Of a DNA stretch of 64,000 nt, positions 19,301 to 30,772 are shown one piece after another. The position numbers and the translations under genes are program-made. Every line of letters starts with the position of its first letter. Position 1 is the first letter of the stretch. The stretch spans positions 60,830,853 through 60,894,852 of the forward strand of contig NC_054742.1 in assembly GCF_018143015.1 (NCBI RefSeq), written 5' to 3'. Below the pieces are notes generated by a model. It saw only the letters and a program-made list of their open reading frames with translations. It had not been told where the DNA came from and did no database searches. This DNA comes from Lytechinus variegatus. Taxonomy: Eukaryota > Echinodermata > Echinoidea > Temnopleuroida > Toxopneustidae.

Positions 19301-22300
19301 GTAGTATTGTGCAGCTGTTTTCGTCTCAATAAACCTGGCCTTGTTTGACTCGCTGTGACTTGCTTAGCAAGTCTCAAATGATTGTCATTCATGACAGGAT
19401 GTTCCAGATTAAAGATTGTGATCATGGACTTGTCTGAGTTAATGAGTAGATGCATCATATACAATTGAATACTAACAGGGGGGATAAGGCTGAGGTACCG
19501 GTATACAGTGATTTTTAATGGATACCTGTCCTTGAGATTTGAGAGGTTCCCATTATTTAGTTCAACCCAACAGAGGTACATATCTAGGTGGATTAATCCA
19601 CCTCTGTGCTATGGGTAGTATGTACATTGAAGTGTCTCCTTAATATTGTTTTTGCAGTATATTCAGTTTAATATTGAGGGAGAAATATTTAGGCCTACTG
19701 AAAAATTATAAAATACATGTAATTCAATTAAGCTTGTCATTAATCTCTGGAATGGCAATGTATAATGAAAACTACAAATTACTGTTTGAAAATATATATT
19801 CAGATTAATATGAAAATGGGTATTTGTCAACCATTTAGGAGCTACATGCCCACCAGATTAGTTTAAAATACACATTTAAGAAGAATTTAAAAAGATAGTG
19901 ACTTCAATGTTATGTATATGTAGCTTGATCATGGAACAAAAGGTTAAAAGTGGCTGAAGTACATGTACGAACTCAGAAATATTTCTTAGTCATAAGTTCT
20001 ACTATAGGCAATAAAGCAAAACACCCACACATCTTGAAACAAAAAAGCACTTAAGAATATATAATTTTGTTATATTTAAAAATTTACTTACAATGATTCA
20101 AGGAGCTTACATGTACACACACAAATATGACTGACAGATACCTCCTCAGGAGTATTGTTATCTGTTAATGTAAATTTTCCATTATGTTCCATAAAAAGAA
20201 GGGGTTAAATCACCAATTGTGAGTTTTTTCACTTGTTCTTGCCAACTTTTTTGGGGGAATAGTTTATTATCATTGCTTTGTTGTTTGTTGTACTTGCAGT
20301 TCTTTACTTCACAAGTGAAGGGTCCGATCCCACATCACACAACCTGTATGCAGCCTGTTCTGTGACCTACCTTGGGGCCATGGTAGCCAGTAATATGGCC
20401 CTTCGTTACGTCAGCTATCCATTCCAGGTCCTAGGAAAGTCATGTAAACCAATTCCAGGTAATTAATAGAATTAGCCAAGAATCGTGTTAACACACAGCA
20501 GTGAAGGCCATTGCTTTTGGTGTCTATCTTTAACTGCATTTACTGCCCTAAAAAAAAACCCTCATACTAACTGGTTCTAAGGCAATTTTGCCTTGAAATT
20601 TTCTTTGCCCTCATGACGTCTTTGGTGTGTGGGCTCACTTGACTGGAATTAATATAATTATACAGATGCCGGCAATGTTGATTTTTATTTTAGTGGTTTT
20701 ATTTTTAAGGGACTAAAGAGGGTTTGATTTTTTTTTCTTTAAAAAGAGGAGAAATTATTGTTTAAACGATAGGAACGTGAAGATTCTTATGTTTCCTTGT
20801 TCCAATAGATTTTCGCTATTTGTAATATCACATTTTTCCTCTGATAATCTACAGAGTTCATGCATTTATCTTTGTAGAAATTTAGAAACTAAAGGAGCAA
20901 ACTTTGCAGGCACAATGTGAACAGTAAGAAACACTTCAAATATCGTACATGTACGAGCTGAAAATTAAATTTGCAATCTTGATAAGTAGTTGAAGGATCA
21001 GAATAGTACATACATTTTCACAAAGACTCATCAGATGCAAATGATTCAATGGTCACTACAAACTTGGAATGTTAGATGATAGTCCGGAAATAATGATTAT
21101 ACTTCATACTTAGGTCTTGGTAGCACCTAATAACTCTCTATAAGCACTCTACAATAATTGCAGCATATTTACTCTGGCATTGTCTTAGCTACTTTGTAAC
21201 GAGCTCTAGCATTTCAAGAAATAAATTCCTGCCAGGTAATCATTGAGTGCAGCACATTGTGGATCACTTTCCTTCTGAAGGAAATTGCGCCGTGTCTGGG
21301 ATTTGAACCCACGACCTTCTGTTTCCAAGTTCGAAGACCAATCCACTGGACCACAATACTCCACATTGTATAACTCTCAATAAGGCAATTCTGACTTGTT
21401 GGACGTTTTATCTGACAAGTTCCATTTATCCGACAGTTACCATAGAGAGGGTGCTTCTAAGCCAATCAAGAATCAAGGAAAGATGTCAGATCTGACAACT
21501 TGTCAGACAAAAATGTTAATGAAACCCTCCCCAGCTTTCCATTTTACCCAAATTTTGCCCCTTTTTTCCTTGACAGTCATGATTCTGGGTGTGCTTCTTG
21601 CCAGAAAATCCTACCCATGGATGAAATACCTTTGTGTGCTCCTGATAGTCTGTGGTGTTGCCACATTTGTCTACAAAGATAAGGGCACCAGCAAAAACAG
21701 TGACCACATCTTGGGTATTGGAGAAATTCTAGTGGTGAGTATAATGGAAAATCTGTCAGGCTTGTGTCTGAAGAGCAAAGGCACAAAAACATGAAATGTG
21801 AAGACAATAGAAGGTGTCTTGAGGAGAGCCATGGTACAAAAAATTGTGGAGTTGAAATCTAATTTAATAGGAATTACAGATGCAAGCTCATGGAAAGGTA
21901 TTTTATTGATAGCTAAAACAACATTCTTTTTTTAATTTTGCAATAGGCTTCATCTTATTTGATGAATGACATAGGAGCTTAACCCTATTAGGTACTAATT
22001 TGAGGATTTCAATGTCTTTTATATTTTTATTTTAGCATTTTTGTCTCACCTGCGAAGCAAAGTGAGACTATAGGCGCCGCTTTTCCGACGGCGGCGGCGG
22101 CGGCGTCAACATCAAATCTTAACCTGAGGTTAAGTTTTTGAAATGACGTCATAACTTAGAAAGTATATGGACCTAGTTAATAAAACTTGGCCATAAGGTT
22201 AATCAAGTATTACTGAACATCCTATTAGAGTTTCATGTCACATGACCAAGGTCAAAGGTCATTTAGGGTCAATGAACTTAGACCATGTTGGAGGAATCAA

Positions 22301-25300
22301 CATCGAAATCTTAACCTGAGGTTAAGTTTTTGTCTCACCTGCGAAGCAAAGTGAGACTATAGGCGCCGCTTTTCCGACGGCGGCGGCGGCGGCGTCAACA
22401 TCAAATCTTAACCTGAGGTTAAGTTTTTGAAATGACGTCATAACTTAGAAAGTATATGGACCTAGTTAATAAAACTTGGCCATAAGGTTAATCAAGTATT
22501 ACTGAACATCCTATTAGAGTTTCATGTCACATGACCAAGGTCAAAGGTCATTTAGGGTCAATGAACTTAGACCATGTTGGAGGAATCAACATCGAAATCT
22601 TAACCTGAGGTTAAGTTTTTGAAATGTCATCATAACTTAGAAAATATATGGACCTAGTTAATAAAACTTGGCCATAAGGTTAATCAAGTATTACTGAACA
22701 TCCTATTAGAGTTTCATGTCACATGACCAAGGTCAAAGGTCATTTAGGGTCGATGAACTTAGACCATGTTGGAGGAATCAACATCGAAATCTTAACCTGA
22801 GGTTAAGTTTTTGAAATGTCATCATAACTTAGAAAATATATGGACCTAGTTCATGAAACTTGGACATAAGGTTAATAAAGTATCACTGAACATCCTGCAT
22901 GAGTTTCACGTCACATGACCAAGGTCAAAGGTCATTTAGGGTCAATGAACTTTGGCCGAATTGGGGATATCTGTTGAATTCCCATCATAACTTTGAAAGT
23001 TTATGGATCTGATTCATGAAACTTGGACATAATAGTAATCAAGCATCGCTGAACATTTTGTGCAAGTTTCAGGTCTCATGATTAAGGTCAAAGGTCATTT
23101 AGGGTCAATGAACTTTGGCCGAACCGGGGGTATCTGTTGAATTACCATCATAACTTTGAAAGTTTATTGGTCTAGTTCATTAAACTTGGACATTAGAGTA
23201 ATTAAGTATCACTGAACATCCTGTGCGCGTTTCAGGTCACATGACCAACGTCAAAGGTCAATGAACTTTGGCCGAATTGGGTGTATCTGTTGAATTACCA
23301 TCATAACTTTGAAAGTTTATGGATCTGATTCATGAAACTTGTACATAAGAGTAATCAAGTATCACTGAACATCCTGTGCGAGTTTCAGGTCACATGATCA
23401 AGGTCAAAGGTCATGTAAGGTCAATGAACTTTGGCCATGTTGGGTTTTTTGTTGAATAACCATCATATCTCTGTAAGTTTATTGGTCTAGTTCATAAAAA
23501 GTGGACATAAGAGTAACCATGTATCACTGAACATCTTGTGCGAGTTAGAGTAGTATTCAAAGTCAGCACTGCTGCTATATTGAACTGCGTGATGCAGGTG
23601 AGACGGCCAGAGGCATTCCACTTGTTGAAATGTCATCATAACTTAGAAAATATATGGACCTAGTTCATGAAACTTGGACATAAGGTTAATCAAGTATCAC
23701 TTAACATCCTGCATGAGTTTCACGTCACATGACCAAGGTCAAAGGTCATTTAGGGTCAATGAACTTTGGCCGAATTGGGGATATCTGTTGAATTCCCATC
23801 ATAACTTTGAAAGTTTATGGATCTGATTCATGAAACTTGGACATAATAGTACTCAAGCATCACTGAAAATTTTTTGCAGGTTTAAGGTCTCATGATTAAG
23901 GTCAAAGGTCATTTAGGGTCAATGAACTTTGGCCGAATCGGGGGTATCTGTTGAATTACCATCATAACTTTGAAAGTTTATTGGTCTAGTTCATTAAACT
24001 TGGACATTAGAGTAATCAAGTATCACTGAACATCCTGTGCGCGTTTCAGGTCACATGACCAACGTCAAAGGTCAATGAACTTTGGCCGAATTGGGTGTAT
24101 CTGTTGAATTACCATCATAACTTTGAAAGTTTATGGATCTGATTCATGAAACTTGTACATAAGAGTAATCAAGTATCACTGAACATCCTGTTCGAGTTTC
24201 AGGTCACATGATCAAGGTCAAAGGTCATGTAAGGTCAATGAACTTTGGCCATGTTGGGGTTTTTTGTTTGATAACCATCATATCTCTGTAAGTTTATTGG
24301 TCTAGTTCATAAAAAAGGGAAATAAGAGTAACCATGTATCACTGAACATCTTGTGCGAGTTAGAGTAGTATTCAAAGTGAGCACTGCTGCTATATTGAAT
24401 CGCGTGATGCAGGTGAGACGGCCAGAGGCATTCCACTTGTTAATTTTTATACTAAATCAGCAGAGCGTGATGAAATGCATTTATAGCCCTAGTTTGGTAG
24501 GAATTGGTCCTATATGGCTCTATGAATACTTACATAGCCCTGTTGAAATCAGTATAAATTGACATGGTTCTAACCTGAACAGTTATATACCTGGCCAATA
24601 CAGAAATGTTAATTGACAAACTACAGATTCATATTGTTATAGCTGCCATAAATTGTTTTCATCATACTTTCTAAAATGTTATTAAAGTGCACAACATGAT
24701 AATTGATGTCATACTTGGTACTCTATATAGCCTAGTTTAATTTTTAAAAAATGAAATTGCTTAACAGATGGGGGATATTGTTTTTAAAATTTATGATTTG
24801 TCTTTTTTATACATTTTGTTTAATATTTGTTATGCAATGTCAAATGGCCAGGCATATACAAACATTTTTTTTATTTATATATTTGTTAAAAAAAGTTAAA
24901 AAAACAGTGAAGCCCATTCAACAATATGTAGGTCTCCCATGGGGCCCTGTGAAGATGTACATAGCATAGCATTATTCAATTCATTTCATACATGTATAGG
25001 CATTATATATAATATAAGTACAAGTGAAGGGATCTTTAAAGCTAAAGTGGCAAGTAAAAACATAAAATTAACAACAAAAATGATAACAAAGCAAGTGATG
25101 TGAGATTATTAAGACATGTATTAATACAATTAGCCAAGATCCGTGAAATTTAAGGAAATGAGCTTGAGTTGTGAGTCGAACAAGAATATCAGACTAGAGG
25201 GCCGAAATATTAGTTATAAGAGTACAATCTGAAAAGAGGATCACCTATGGGTCATGAGTAGGTAATGAAGTTTAAATGATGTAATTCTAATTTGAGATCT

Positions 25301-28300
25301 TATTTCAGTTGGCAGGTTGTTATGTATGGAAGGACCATCATACATGTAGTATCAGGCCTGATAGTATAATGTATAATGAATGAGAACTAGGTCGCCTCTA
25401 GCAGATTGTCTGGTATTGATTGGTCGAAATTCACTGAGTTGTAGAAAAAACTTGCCAAAGTAGTCAGCTGAAAAATTGTGAATACATTTATACATGAAGA
25501 CACATCTGAAATATTTAACATGCTGATTAAATGGTAACCATTTTAACTCAGTAAACATATCTTGAGGAGTGTACATGTTAATATTGAGACTAAGTCTGGT
25601 AGCCTGTTTTTTGAAGTTTAATGATTTTTTTTGTCAGCATTTGTTAACGGTTTCCCCTGAATATCTAGTAGTCAATTTGCAATACGAGAAGTCAATTTGC
25701 GATGGTATTAATTTTAAAGTGTCATTGTCTACGAATGGACAGATTCTTTTTAACATTGCTAGACCCGCAAATACTTTTTTGCAAACAGAATTAACATGAT
25801 CATTCCACAGAAGTTACCGGTCAATAACTACTCCGAGACATTTTATACTGGAGCAAAGCTCAGTAATTCACATAAGTTAAAGAGACATCTTCAACTCTAA
25901 AATAATTGATTCTGGGTTTACTTCCAATAAGGATGAATTAAGTTTTCTCTACATTTAATCCTAATTTATTATTAACTATCCAATGATGGATGTTATTTAT
26001 GTCTTCCTGTAAGATGTAGATTGTCTGCTATTTCTAAAGAATTGCAATGTAGTGTAGGATTTTTGTTGCTATAAATTCATTCTTTATGATTCTCCTTCAC
26101 ATTTTGTATTGACATGCAGATGGTGTCTTTAACATTTGACGGACTGACAGGAGCTATTCAAGAGAAAATGAGAGGCCGGTTTAAGACTCAGTCACATCAC
26201 ATGATGTTTAGCATGAATGCATGGTCAATTTTATACCTTGGCATAGGTGAGTAGGCAATTGATAACACTGGATGGGTTTTTCATAAAGCTGTTAATTTAC
26301 AAGCAACCTTACAAAGGACCATTTCAGACCTGCCAACCAGTACGTTTTGGCGTATCTAGTAAGTTTTTGCAACCAAACTACGGCGGTACATTTTTTCTTT
26401 TTAAAAATATGTTTTTTTTTATTTATGTCTCTATTTCATAAAACTTACACAAATATGGTTATTAGACCAATGTAATTTCAGGTAACTTGTTTTATTTTCA
26501 ATCATTTTGTTAAAACCTGGGTGAGATATACACATGTTTCAATTATTTTTTTTATCATCTGCAAGAGCAGTGCACATTTTAGCTTGCATGCAGCTTGAGT
26601 TCCGCTATGAGCAAGTGTGCCACGCATTTTATTATGAAATACACTTTTGGGGGGAAAAATACAGTTTTTTAATCACAGAATACAGTTTTTTTTTTCATTC
26701 CCAGAGGTTGACAGGTCTGCCCTTTTTCAGGAAGGAAGCCAATTCAAATCTAATGTGTATCGCTTAAAGCAAAGAAAGGATCGCTAGTCATTCGTAAGGT
26801 TATTGTACAATGTACCTTAAAAACACCCACCTGGGGCCTGTTTATAAAGAGTTACAACTATGGAACCTTGATTGTGATTAGCTGCCGGGTACTTGATACC
26901 ATCTTAGTTGCCACAATGGCAAACATGTACAATTTGTAACTCTTTATGAAACATGTCACTTATTTCCATTGCACAAAAAGTTACTCTCATAGTAATTGTG
27001 ACATCCAAATTGTATCCATCATGAATCTTCTTGTTGGCTGTTGAGCATTGTTGCCACGGTAGTTTCCATTGGATGGAACTAGAGTTACCATAATACATGT
27101 AATAATAATAATAATAATATTCCGCATTTATATAGCGCTTAAAGGTCAAGTCCACCTCAGAAAAATGTTGATTTGAATCAGTAGAGAAAAATCAGACAAG
27201 TACAATGCTGAAAATTTCATCAAAATGGGATGTAAAATAAGAAAGTTATGACATTTCAAAGTTCCGCTTATTTTCAACAAAATGGTTATTTGAACGAGCC
27301 AGTTACATCCAAATGAGAGAGTTGATGATGTCACCCACTCATTATTTCTTTTGTTTTTTATTGTTTGAATTCTACAATATTTCAATTTTAACGAATTTGA
27401 CGATTAGGACCTCCTTGCCTGAAGCACAAAATGTTAAAATAATGGAATTCCACATGTTCTGGGAGGAATGAAACTTCATTTCACATGACAATGACGAGAA
27501 AATAAGAATATTTCATATAATAAAATACAAAAGAAATAGTGAGTGATGTCATCAACTCTCTCATTTGGATATAACTGGCTCGTTCATATAACTATTTTGT
27601 TGAAAATAAGCGAAACTTTAAAATGCCATAACTTTCTTATTTTACATCCGATTTTGATGAAATTTTCAGTGTTATGCTTGTTGAATTTTTCTTTTTATTC
27701 AAATCAAGTTTTTGTTGGGGTGGACTTGTCCTTTAATACATGTACATCGGAACAACGTCTCTAAGCGCTTTACAGACATATTATTACCCCGGTCATCGGA
27801 TCCTTGCATGCCCGCATACAATGTATGCACCTTCTCTACTCCCTGGGGAGCATTCCAACTAGAGTTCCAAGACTCAATTGCTAGGCGTACTACATATAGG
27901 CTTTCACTTCCTACCGGGTACCCATTTAACACCTGGGTGGAGAGTGGCAAAGTGTGGATTAACGCCTTGCCAAAGGACGCTAGGCCATGGTGGGATTCGA
28001 ACACACGACCCTCTGATTACAAGGCGAGAGTCAGAACCGCTACACCATGACGTTTTTATGCAATAGGACCAGGGCTGAATAGGACCATGATGGTGTATCG
28101 TAAAACTGCCCATACACTAAAGCATACATTGAATTGGCAAACAACTAAATAATATTCTGGTGCTTGATGTACCTCCCCCCTCCCCCTCTAAAGCCCTGGG
28201 AGTTTCTTATTAAAGTTTGGAGCAACTTTTCTGTCACCCTAGGTAAAATTTGACAAATGATTTGCAAGAAAAGCTTTCCGACCACATTATTGAATTATTC

Positions 28301-29534
28301 AAGGCATTTAATAGGGAGAAGGTCTTTCTATCACATTAACTATAGCTGATGTATGCCCATATGCTCAATTTATTCATTCACTAAGCTCTTTTCTTTATCG
28401 ATTTTCCTTGTTTAGCTATCTTTGTAACTGGAGAAGTATTTGAATTTATACCATTTGTGCTGCGTCACCCTTCTGTGCTGCCTAATATTGTTCTTTTTGG
28501 ATTAGCTAGTGCCATAGGACAGGTAAGATAGCTTCTATATTCAAATAACAACCTAAGTCAAAGTCTTTTAATTGTGTCTTACCTTAGATTTCTTTGGATC
28601 TTTATTGCATATTCTTAAATTTCTTTATTATCACTACTGTTGAAACTCTTCAGATTATGTTTGTTTGGCTATTTATAATACCCAAGATGTATTCTTGATA
28701 ATGATATCAAAACTAGAAAATGCCAAAATGCAATTTCTCCGCTTGTATGTGAAAAATTTGGATATGATACTTTGTCCTCATGTTTGACCACATTCTAGAA
28801 GACACTTCTGGAAAGCTGTTTCAGTCTGAACATGTAAAGTTACCTCCTTAGAATGAAATGGAAACCATCAAAATCTTGGTACAGCTGGAATTATGTCACA
28901 GAATGTAAAGGGCTGGGACCAGGATTTATTACTTCAAAAGGGACCCTATTTTATAAAGTATTGTGATTGATCCAATCATTCTCAATTATGAAAAGCAATT
29001 ATTACCATAATTATTTATCTAGGTGTATTGCTGTCCATTGTGAGCAGGATAGTATTTCATTTTCAAGATAGTTTGATAGTATCAGATTTTACCTGATTTA
29101 CTGATCTTTCAGTAGTGGGAGAGTTGGTGCTTTGGATAGTTAGCTATCAAATTACCTTTACCAGAAAGCATTATCTCTTAAAATAATTATCTCTATATTA
29201 TTTTCATGGACTTCAGACAATATGAGACTGAGTAAATTCATGCAAATTTTCCTTTTGCTCCCACTAATCCACACAACCTTTGAGTATACAACCTGATTGA
29301 TCCTCATTCATTTCTTTGTTTTGACAGCATTTTATATTCATGACGGTGGCCACCTTTGGCCCTCTCACCTGCTCCATCATCACAACAACGAGAAAGTTTT
29401 TCACCATCCTCGGTTCCGTCATCTTCTTTTCCAACCCGATGTCCTCCAGACAGTGGATAGGTGTCGCCCTTGTATTCACCGGCCTTGGTCTCGACAGTGT
29501 CTTCGGCAAGAGCAGAGCCAAACCAAAGAATTGA
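16335..29534 (+). CDS. SLC35B1: SLC35B1, ER nucleotide-sugar / ATP-ADP exchanger
   Basis: Seven plus-strand exons: 16335-16576, 18567-18661, 20300-20458, 21577-21734, 26120-26246, 28416-28522 and 29328-29534 (TGA). All junctions are GT/AG with phases 2, 1, 1, 0, 1, 0, and frame is kept throughout. Starting at 16482 gives 315 residues, close to the 322 of human SLC35B1; the in-frame ATG at 16335 would add 49 residues. Family segments visible in order are [20 protein letters not shown] (first helix), [18 protein letters not shown], the signature [12 protein letters not shown] at the exon 3/4 junction, [35 protein letters not shown], and [20 protein letters not shown]. The drug/metabolite-transporter fold should have about ten helices. 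The mammalian protein sits in the ER membrane and exchanges ATP for ADP (AXER); UDP-galactose transport was proposed earlier. The C-terminus is lysine-rich (RAKPKN) but lacks a canonical KKxx. Introns carry many transposons. Confidence 0.96.
16676..17479. mobile_element. Mutator-like long-TIR fold-back element in SLC35B1 intron 1
   Basis: Terminal inverted repeats of about 310-330 bp begin GGCAGTGTATACAGCC and end with its exact complement, separated by roughly 150 bp. The 9-bp sequence TTAAAAAAA flanks the element on both sides (16667-16675 and 17480-17488). Long TIRs plus an exact 9-bp duplication are typical of Mutator-like (MULE) or Foldback elements. Each end carries two palindromic CCACACGCGTGTGG words. 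It has no transposase frame; the matching open frames on opposite strands are just the two arms. Confidence 0.85.
17925..18165. repeat. AT-rich inverted repeat with a third arm copy
   Basis: The sequence around ATTATAAATAATT (17925-17995) is inverted at 18003-18070 and then repeated directly at 18098-18160, with shared words TTATAATCAC and TAGCTATAAATTGTT. Immediately downstream, GTGGGTTCAAATCCCA (18185-18200) looks like a tRNA T-arm, possibly a SINE relic. Confidence 0.55.
21230..21356 (-). mobile_element. tRNA-derived SINE fragment
   Basis: On the minus strand an A-box-like GTGGTCCAGTGGATTGG is followed by a B-box GGTTCAAATCCC at the right spacing. The body resembles the SINE at 57.4 kb (shared GAGTGCAGCACA and GAAGGAAATT words on the plus strand). 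It is in SLC35B1 intron 3. Confidence 0.75.
21393..21536. mobile_element. Short MITE (family H) abutting SLC35B1 exon 4
   Basis: Shares GACAAGTTGTCAGATCTGAC-type sequence, TTACCATAG and the GTTGGA-ACGTTTTATC end with the copy at 34447-34607, in opposite orientation. It ends about 40 bp before exon 4, so the remaining polypyrimidine tract and acceptor lie right against it. An open frame runs from the MITE into exon 4 in the exon's own frame. Confidence 0.65.
22042..24443 (+). repeat. Tandem-repeat mobile element array with AGGTCAAAGGTCA words
   Basis: About a dozen degenerate monomers of 153-192 bp in SLC35B1 intron 4. The 5' head (GTCTCACCTGCGAAGCAAAG, then a GGC-rich run) occurs twice, at about 22047 and 22334, as a near-exact duplication of about 288 bp. 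The 3' tail (GGTGAGACGGCCAGAGGCAT) also occurs twice, ending at about 23626 and 24443, marking a direct duplication of about 815 bp. Most monomers hold AGGTCAAAGGTCA or a one-base variant, at 22249, 22538, 22730, 22922, 23085, 23248, 23401, 23736, 23899, 24062 and 24215. A degenerate inverted copy lies at 51.9-52.6 kb. Confidence 0.85.
25255..26060 (-). mobile_element. LINE (non-LTR retrotransposon) reverse-transcriptase 3' remnant
   Basis: Translated on the minus strand, separate frames give typical end-of-RT segments in the right order: [20 protein letters not shown], then [20 protein letters not shown], then [20 protein letters not shown], then [20 protein letters not shown]. This order is that of the RT thumb and C-terminal region in CR1/Jockey-like LINEs. 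The 5' part (endonuclease and RT palm) is absent, frames are shifted between segments and stops are present, so the copy is dead and 5'-truncated. It is in SLC35B1 intron 4. Confidence 0.85.
27099..28052 (-). mobile_element. tRNA-derived SINE split by a family A MITE
   Basis: On the minus strand the tRNA-like head lies at about 27985-28050 (A-box-like GTGTAGCGGTTCTGAC, B box GTTCGAATCCC). It is followed by a body with GGGTACCCGGTAGGAAGTGA and a tail with AGCGCTATATAAATGCGGA and ATT repeats (27099-27138). The body is interrupted at 27139-27736 by a MITE inserted at TTAA. It is in SLC35B1 intron 5. Confidence 0.8.
27139..27736. mobile_element. TTAA-flanked MITE, family A, copy 3 (inside a SINE)
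   Basis: Ends TTAA-AGGTCAAGTCCACCTCAG and GGTGGACTTGTCCT-TTAA. The SINE sequence resumes exactly on either side of the TTAA copies, which fixes the insertion boundaries and the target site. Confidence 0.85.
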
Positions 29535-30275
29535 AGTGACTGGTCGCGATATCTTGTTACGGACATTTTCACGAGCTTCACTTTGATTGCAAAGTATGGT
29601 GTGTTCCCACAAAGATAGCAAGATCAAAGAACAGCAATGCATGAATTGTGACCGTGAAGCAGGGATTCATGAATGTGTGCATGAGATTGCTAAGCACTGT
29701 ATCATGTATAACCTACTTTGGGAATGAAGGACTGTATCTCTAAATTAAAAAATTTGAGGAGAGCTCAGAAAAACACTATTCAAGAGTTATGATTAAAGTG
29801 TCAACTTCTTTTGCCTAGAAATAGTTCTCTACATGAAGGAGGACAGTATGAGGTTGCAGCCATAGCTGTAATTCTAAAATACAGCCTTTTCTGAGCTATT
29901 ATTATATATTTTTTTTTTCGAGGTACAAGACTTTAAGATCCCACTGACGATATGGGATAGGCTAAGGTATAAGCATGAGAAAGATAATTTAGGGTTATGA
30001 ATAAATGCATCAAATATCAGAGTCTTACACCGATAATGTCATCAGGCATAGTCAATAGGTGACATTGATTTTTCTTAATAGACCTTATGCATATGACGTC
30101 ATGCAGCCTGAACAACCAAAATGCACCCTCAGAGGACAAGCAAGGTTCTTAGAGGATGTTCATAAATACACAAATTGTGTAATTTTGATCATGTTCACAC
30201 TTGAGCGATCTTATGTAAAGGGTGCGTTGCCAAGGTTATTGTTGGTCCTATGATGTGGTGTCGTGATTGTTTATT
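29535..30275. other. SLC35B1 3' UTR and flank
   Basis: AT-rich sequence directly after the stop codon with no further coding signal. Weak AATAAA-like words occur (for example near 29998), but none has a clear downstream GU-rich element. Confidence 0.4.
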
Positions 30276-30772
30276 AAAGGGGAAGTTCACCCTGACAAAA
30301 AGTTTATTGTAAAAATAGCAGAAAAATTATTAAAAATACTGCCAAAGGTTTGAGAAAAATTCATCAAATAATTAAAAAGTTATTAGAATTTTAGTTATTT
30401 GATTTGTGACGTCATATGCGAGCAGCATTCCTACATAGCGAATGGTAAAAAATCAATGAAATGTCATTTTCTCAGAAAATTGAAAATAGTTTTCACTGTA
30501 CCTTTTGTATATCAATAGACAAATCATTTCACACCCGATCATGAATAGGAAACAAAACTAAGTCATCAGGAACCATACAAAATTTGAAATTCATGCATTT
30601 TATATTACATAACACATGAAGGCAGCTGCTCGTTTATGACGTCACAAATCCAAAACTTTGAACTCTAATAACTTTCTTACTCTTTAACGGATTTTCCTCA
30701 AACCTTCACCAATATTTTTTACTATTTTTTCTGCTATTTTTACAACAAAGTTTTCTTCAGGGTGAACTTTAA
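30276..30772. mobile_element. TTAA-flanked MITE, family B, copy 2
   Basis: Left end TTAA-AGGGGAAGTTCACCCTGA; right end GGGTGAAC-TTTAA, slightly shortened. The interior matches the 12.4 kb copy in inverted orientation. Confidence 0.85.

Noticed and set aside
27699-28113. Overlapping frames of about 100 residues on both strands
   Set aside because: They coincide with the tRNA-derived SINE and adjoining MITE end.
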